Shown here: one piece after another, positions 63,921-64,000 of the stretch
How positions within the stretch are numbered: the first letter of the stretch is position 1
Layout: each line of letters opens with the position of its first letter
Assembly: GCA_036881905.1 (NCBI GenBank)
Contig: JBAJNN010000008.1
Location: forward strand, 15,594-79,593
Length of the DNA stretch: 64,000 bases
Direction: 5' to 3'
Source of the DNA: JBAJNN01 sp036881905
GTDB lineage: Bacteria > Pseudomonadota > Alphaproteobacteria > Rhizobiales > Im1
Notes under the pieces: generated by a model
What the model was told of the DNA's origin: nothing
Database searches by the model: none
The model's input: only the letters and a program-made list of their open reading frames with translations
Translations under genes and position numbers: made by a program

Positions 63921-64000
63921 TTATTTCCGGTAGTCGATGTTTCGGTGCTTGCCGGCAGCCTCCAGTTCGGCTTTTTGCCGTTCGTCAAATGTTGGAACGA
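63921..64000 (-). CDS. C-terminal end of an unidentified gene running out of the window
   Basis: On the minus strand a frame reads VPTFDERQKAELEAAGKHRN and IDYRK before TAA at 63923-63921. Its composition is protein-like, but 26 codons are too few for identification, and a competing frame is open too. The coding call is tentative. Confidence 0.3.
   Translation of the reverse strand, partial: VPTFDERQKAELEAAGKHRNIDYRK

Noticed and set aside
1..64000. CRISPR array or tandem repeat block
   Set aside because: No regularly spaced repeats of 20-40 bases were seen anywhere in the window.

Overview
The window looks like a chromosomal segment of a moderately GC-rich alphaproteobacterium, most likely of the Hyphomicrobiales (Rhizobiales) type. 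This rests on gene order and protein character: a cycHJKL-style ccmI-ccmE-ccmF/H cluster followed by a Do protease, an OmpR-type two-component system and glnE; efp-suhB-MotA-like-OmpA-like; rpe-heparinase-purH; the rpsB-tsf-pyrH-frr-uppS-cdsA-dxr-rseP-bamA-fabZ block; an S2 protein with a C-terminal helix-hairpin-helix extension; and an Irr-box-like site before bacterioferritin. The species cannot be named from the sequence alone.

Layout. 1-3787 (+): an iron(III)-type ABC importer whose binding-protein gene is cut by the window start. 3964-16118 (-): glnE, a sensor kinase and response regulator, degP, the cytochrome c maturation genes (ccmF and ccmH are one continuous reading frame) and an M20 dipeptidase. 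16230-18877 (+): an SLC13-type anion transporter and a tandem universal-stress protein. 18927-22622 (-): Mrp/ApbC, phosphatidylserine synthase and decarboxylase, and bacterioferritin. 23080-27457 (+): rppH, efp, suhB-like, and a MotA/TolQ-like plus OmpA-like pair. 27550-31759 (-): purH, a heparinase II/III-like protein and rpe. 32024-35184: a graveyard holding a frameshifted GcvA-type LysR regulator, remnants of a TRAP transporter and a broken 2-hydroxyacid dehydrogenase. 35864-43224 (+): an oligopeptide ABC importer with two tandem binding proteins (oppA1-oppA2-oppBCDF). 43225-43973: AT-rich DNA with a fragment resembling the N-terminal half of an ATP-grasp enzyme. 43974-55089 (-): the translation, isoprenoid and envelope block, interrupted between frr and uppS by a 284-bp element with about 36-bp terminal inverted repeats. 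55445-59139: a decayed P2-like prophage ending in a few intact accessory genes. 59328-62492 (-): a choline/betaine ABC importer (choXWV). 62964-63283: tRNA-Gln and tRNA-Pro genes. 63414-63815: a DUF805 membrane protein.

How the parts fit: most of the window is housekeeping (translation, envelope biogenesis, phospholipids, cytochrome c, nitrogen control through GlnE) plus uptake of iron, peptides, anions and betaine. The envelope block is unusual because lpxD is absent between bamA and fabZ, and lpxA/lpxI/lpxB do not follow fabZ; AT-rich foreign-looking DNA stands there instead. The most novel-looking material is in the prophage remnant. There, a chimeric basic protein (a gpW-like N-terminus joined to an unknown domain) overlaps an acidic small protein right after a broken gpV/PAAR gene, which looks like a stranded toxin/immunity pair. 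A perfect 24-bp palindrome lies where two convergent accessory genes meet.
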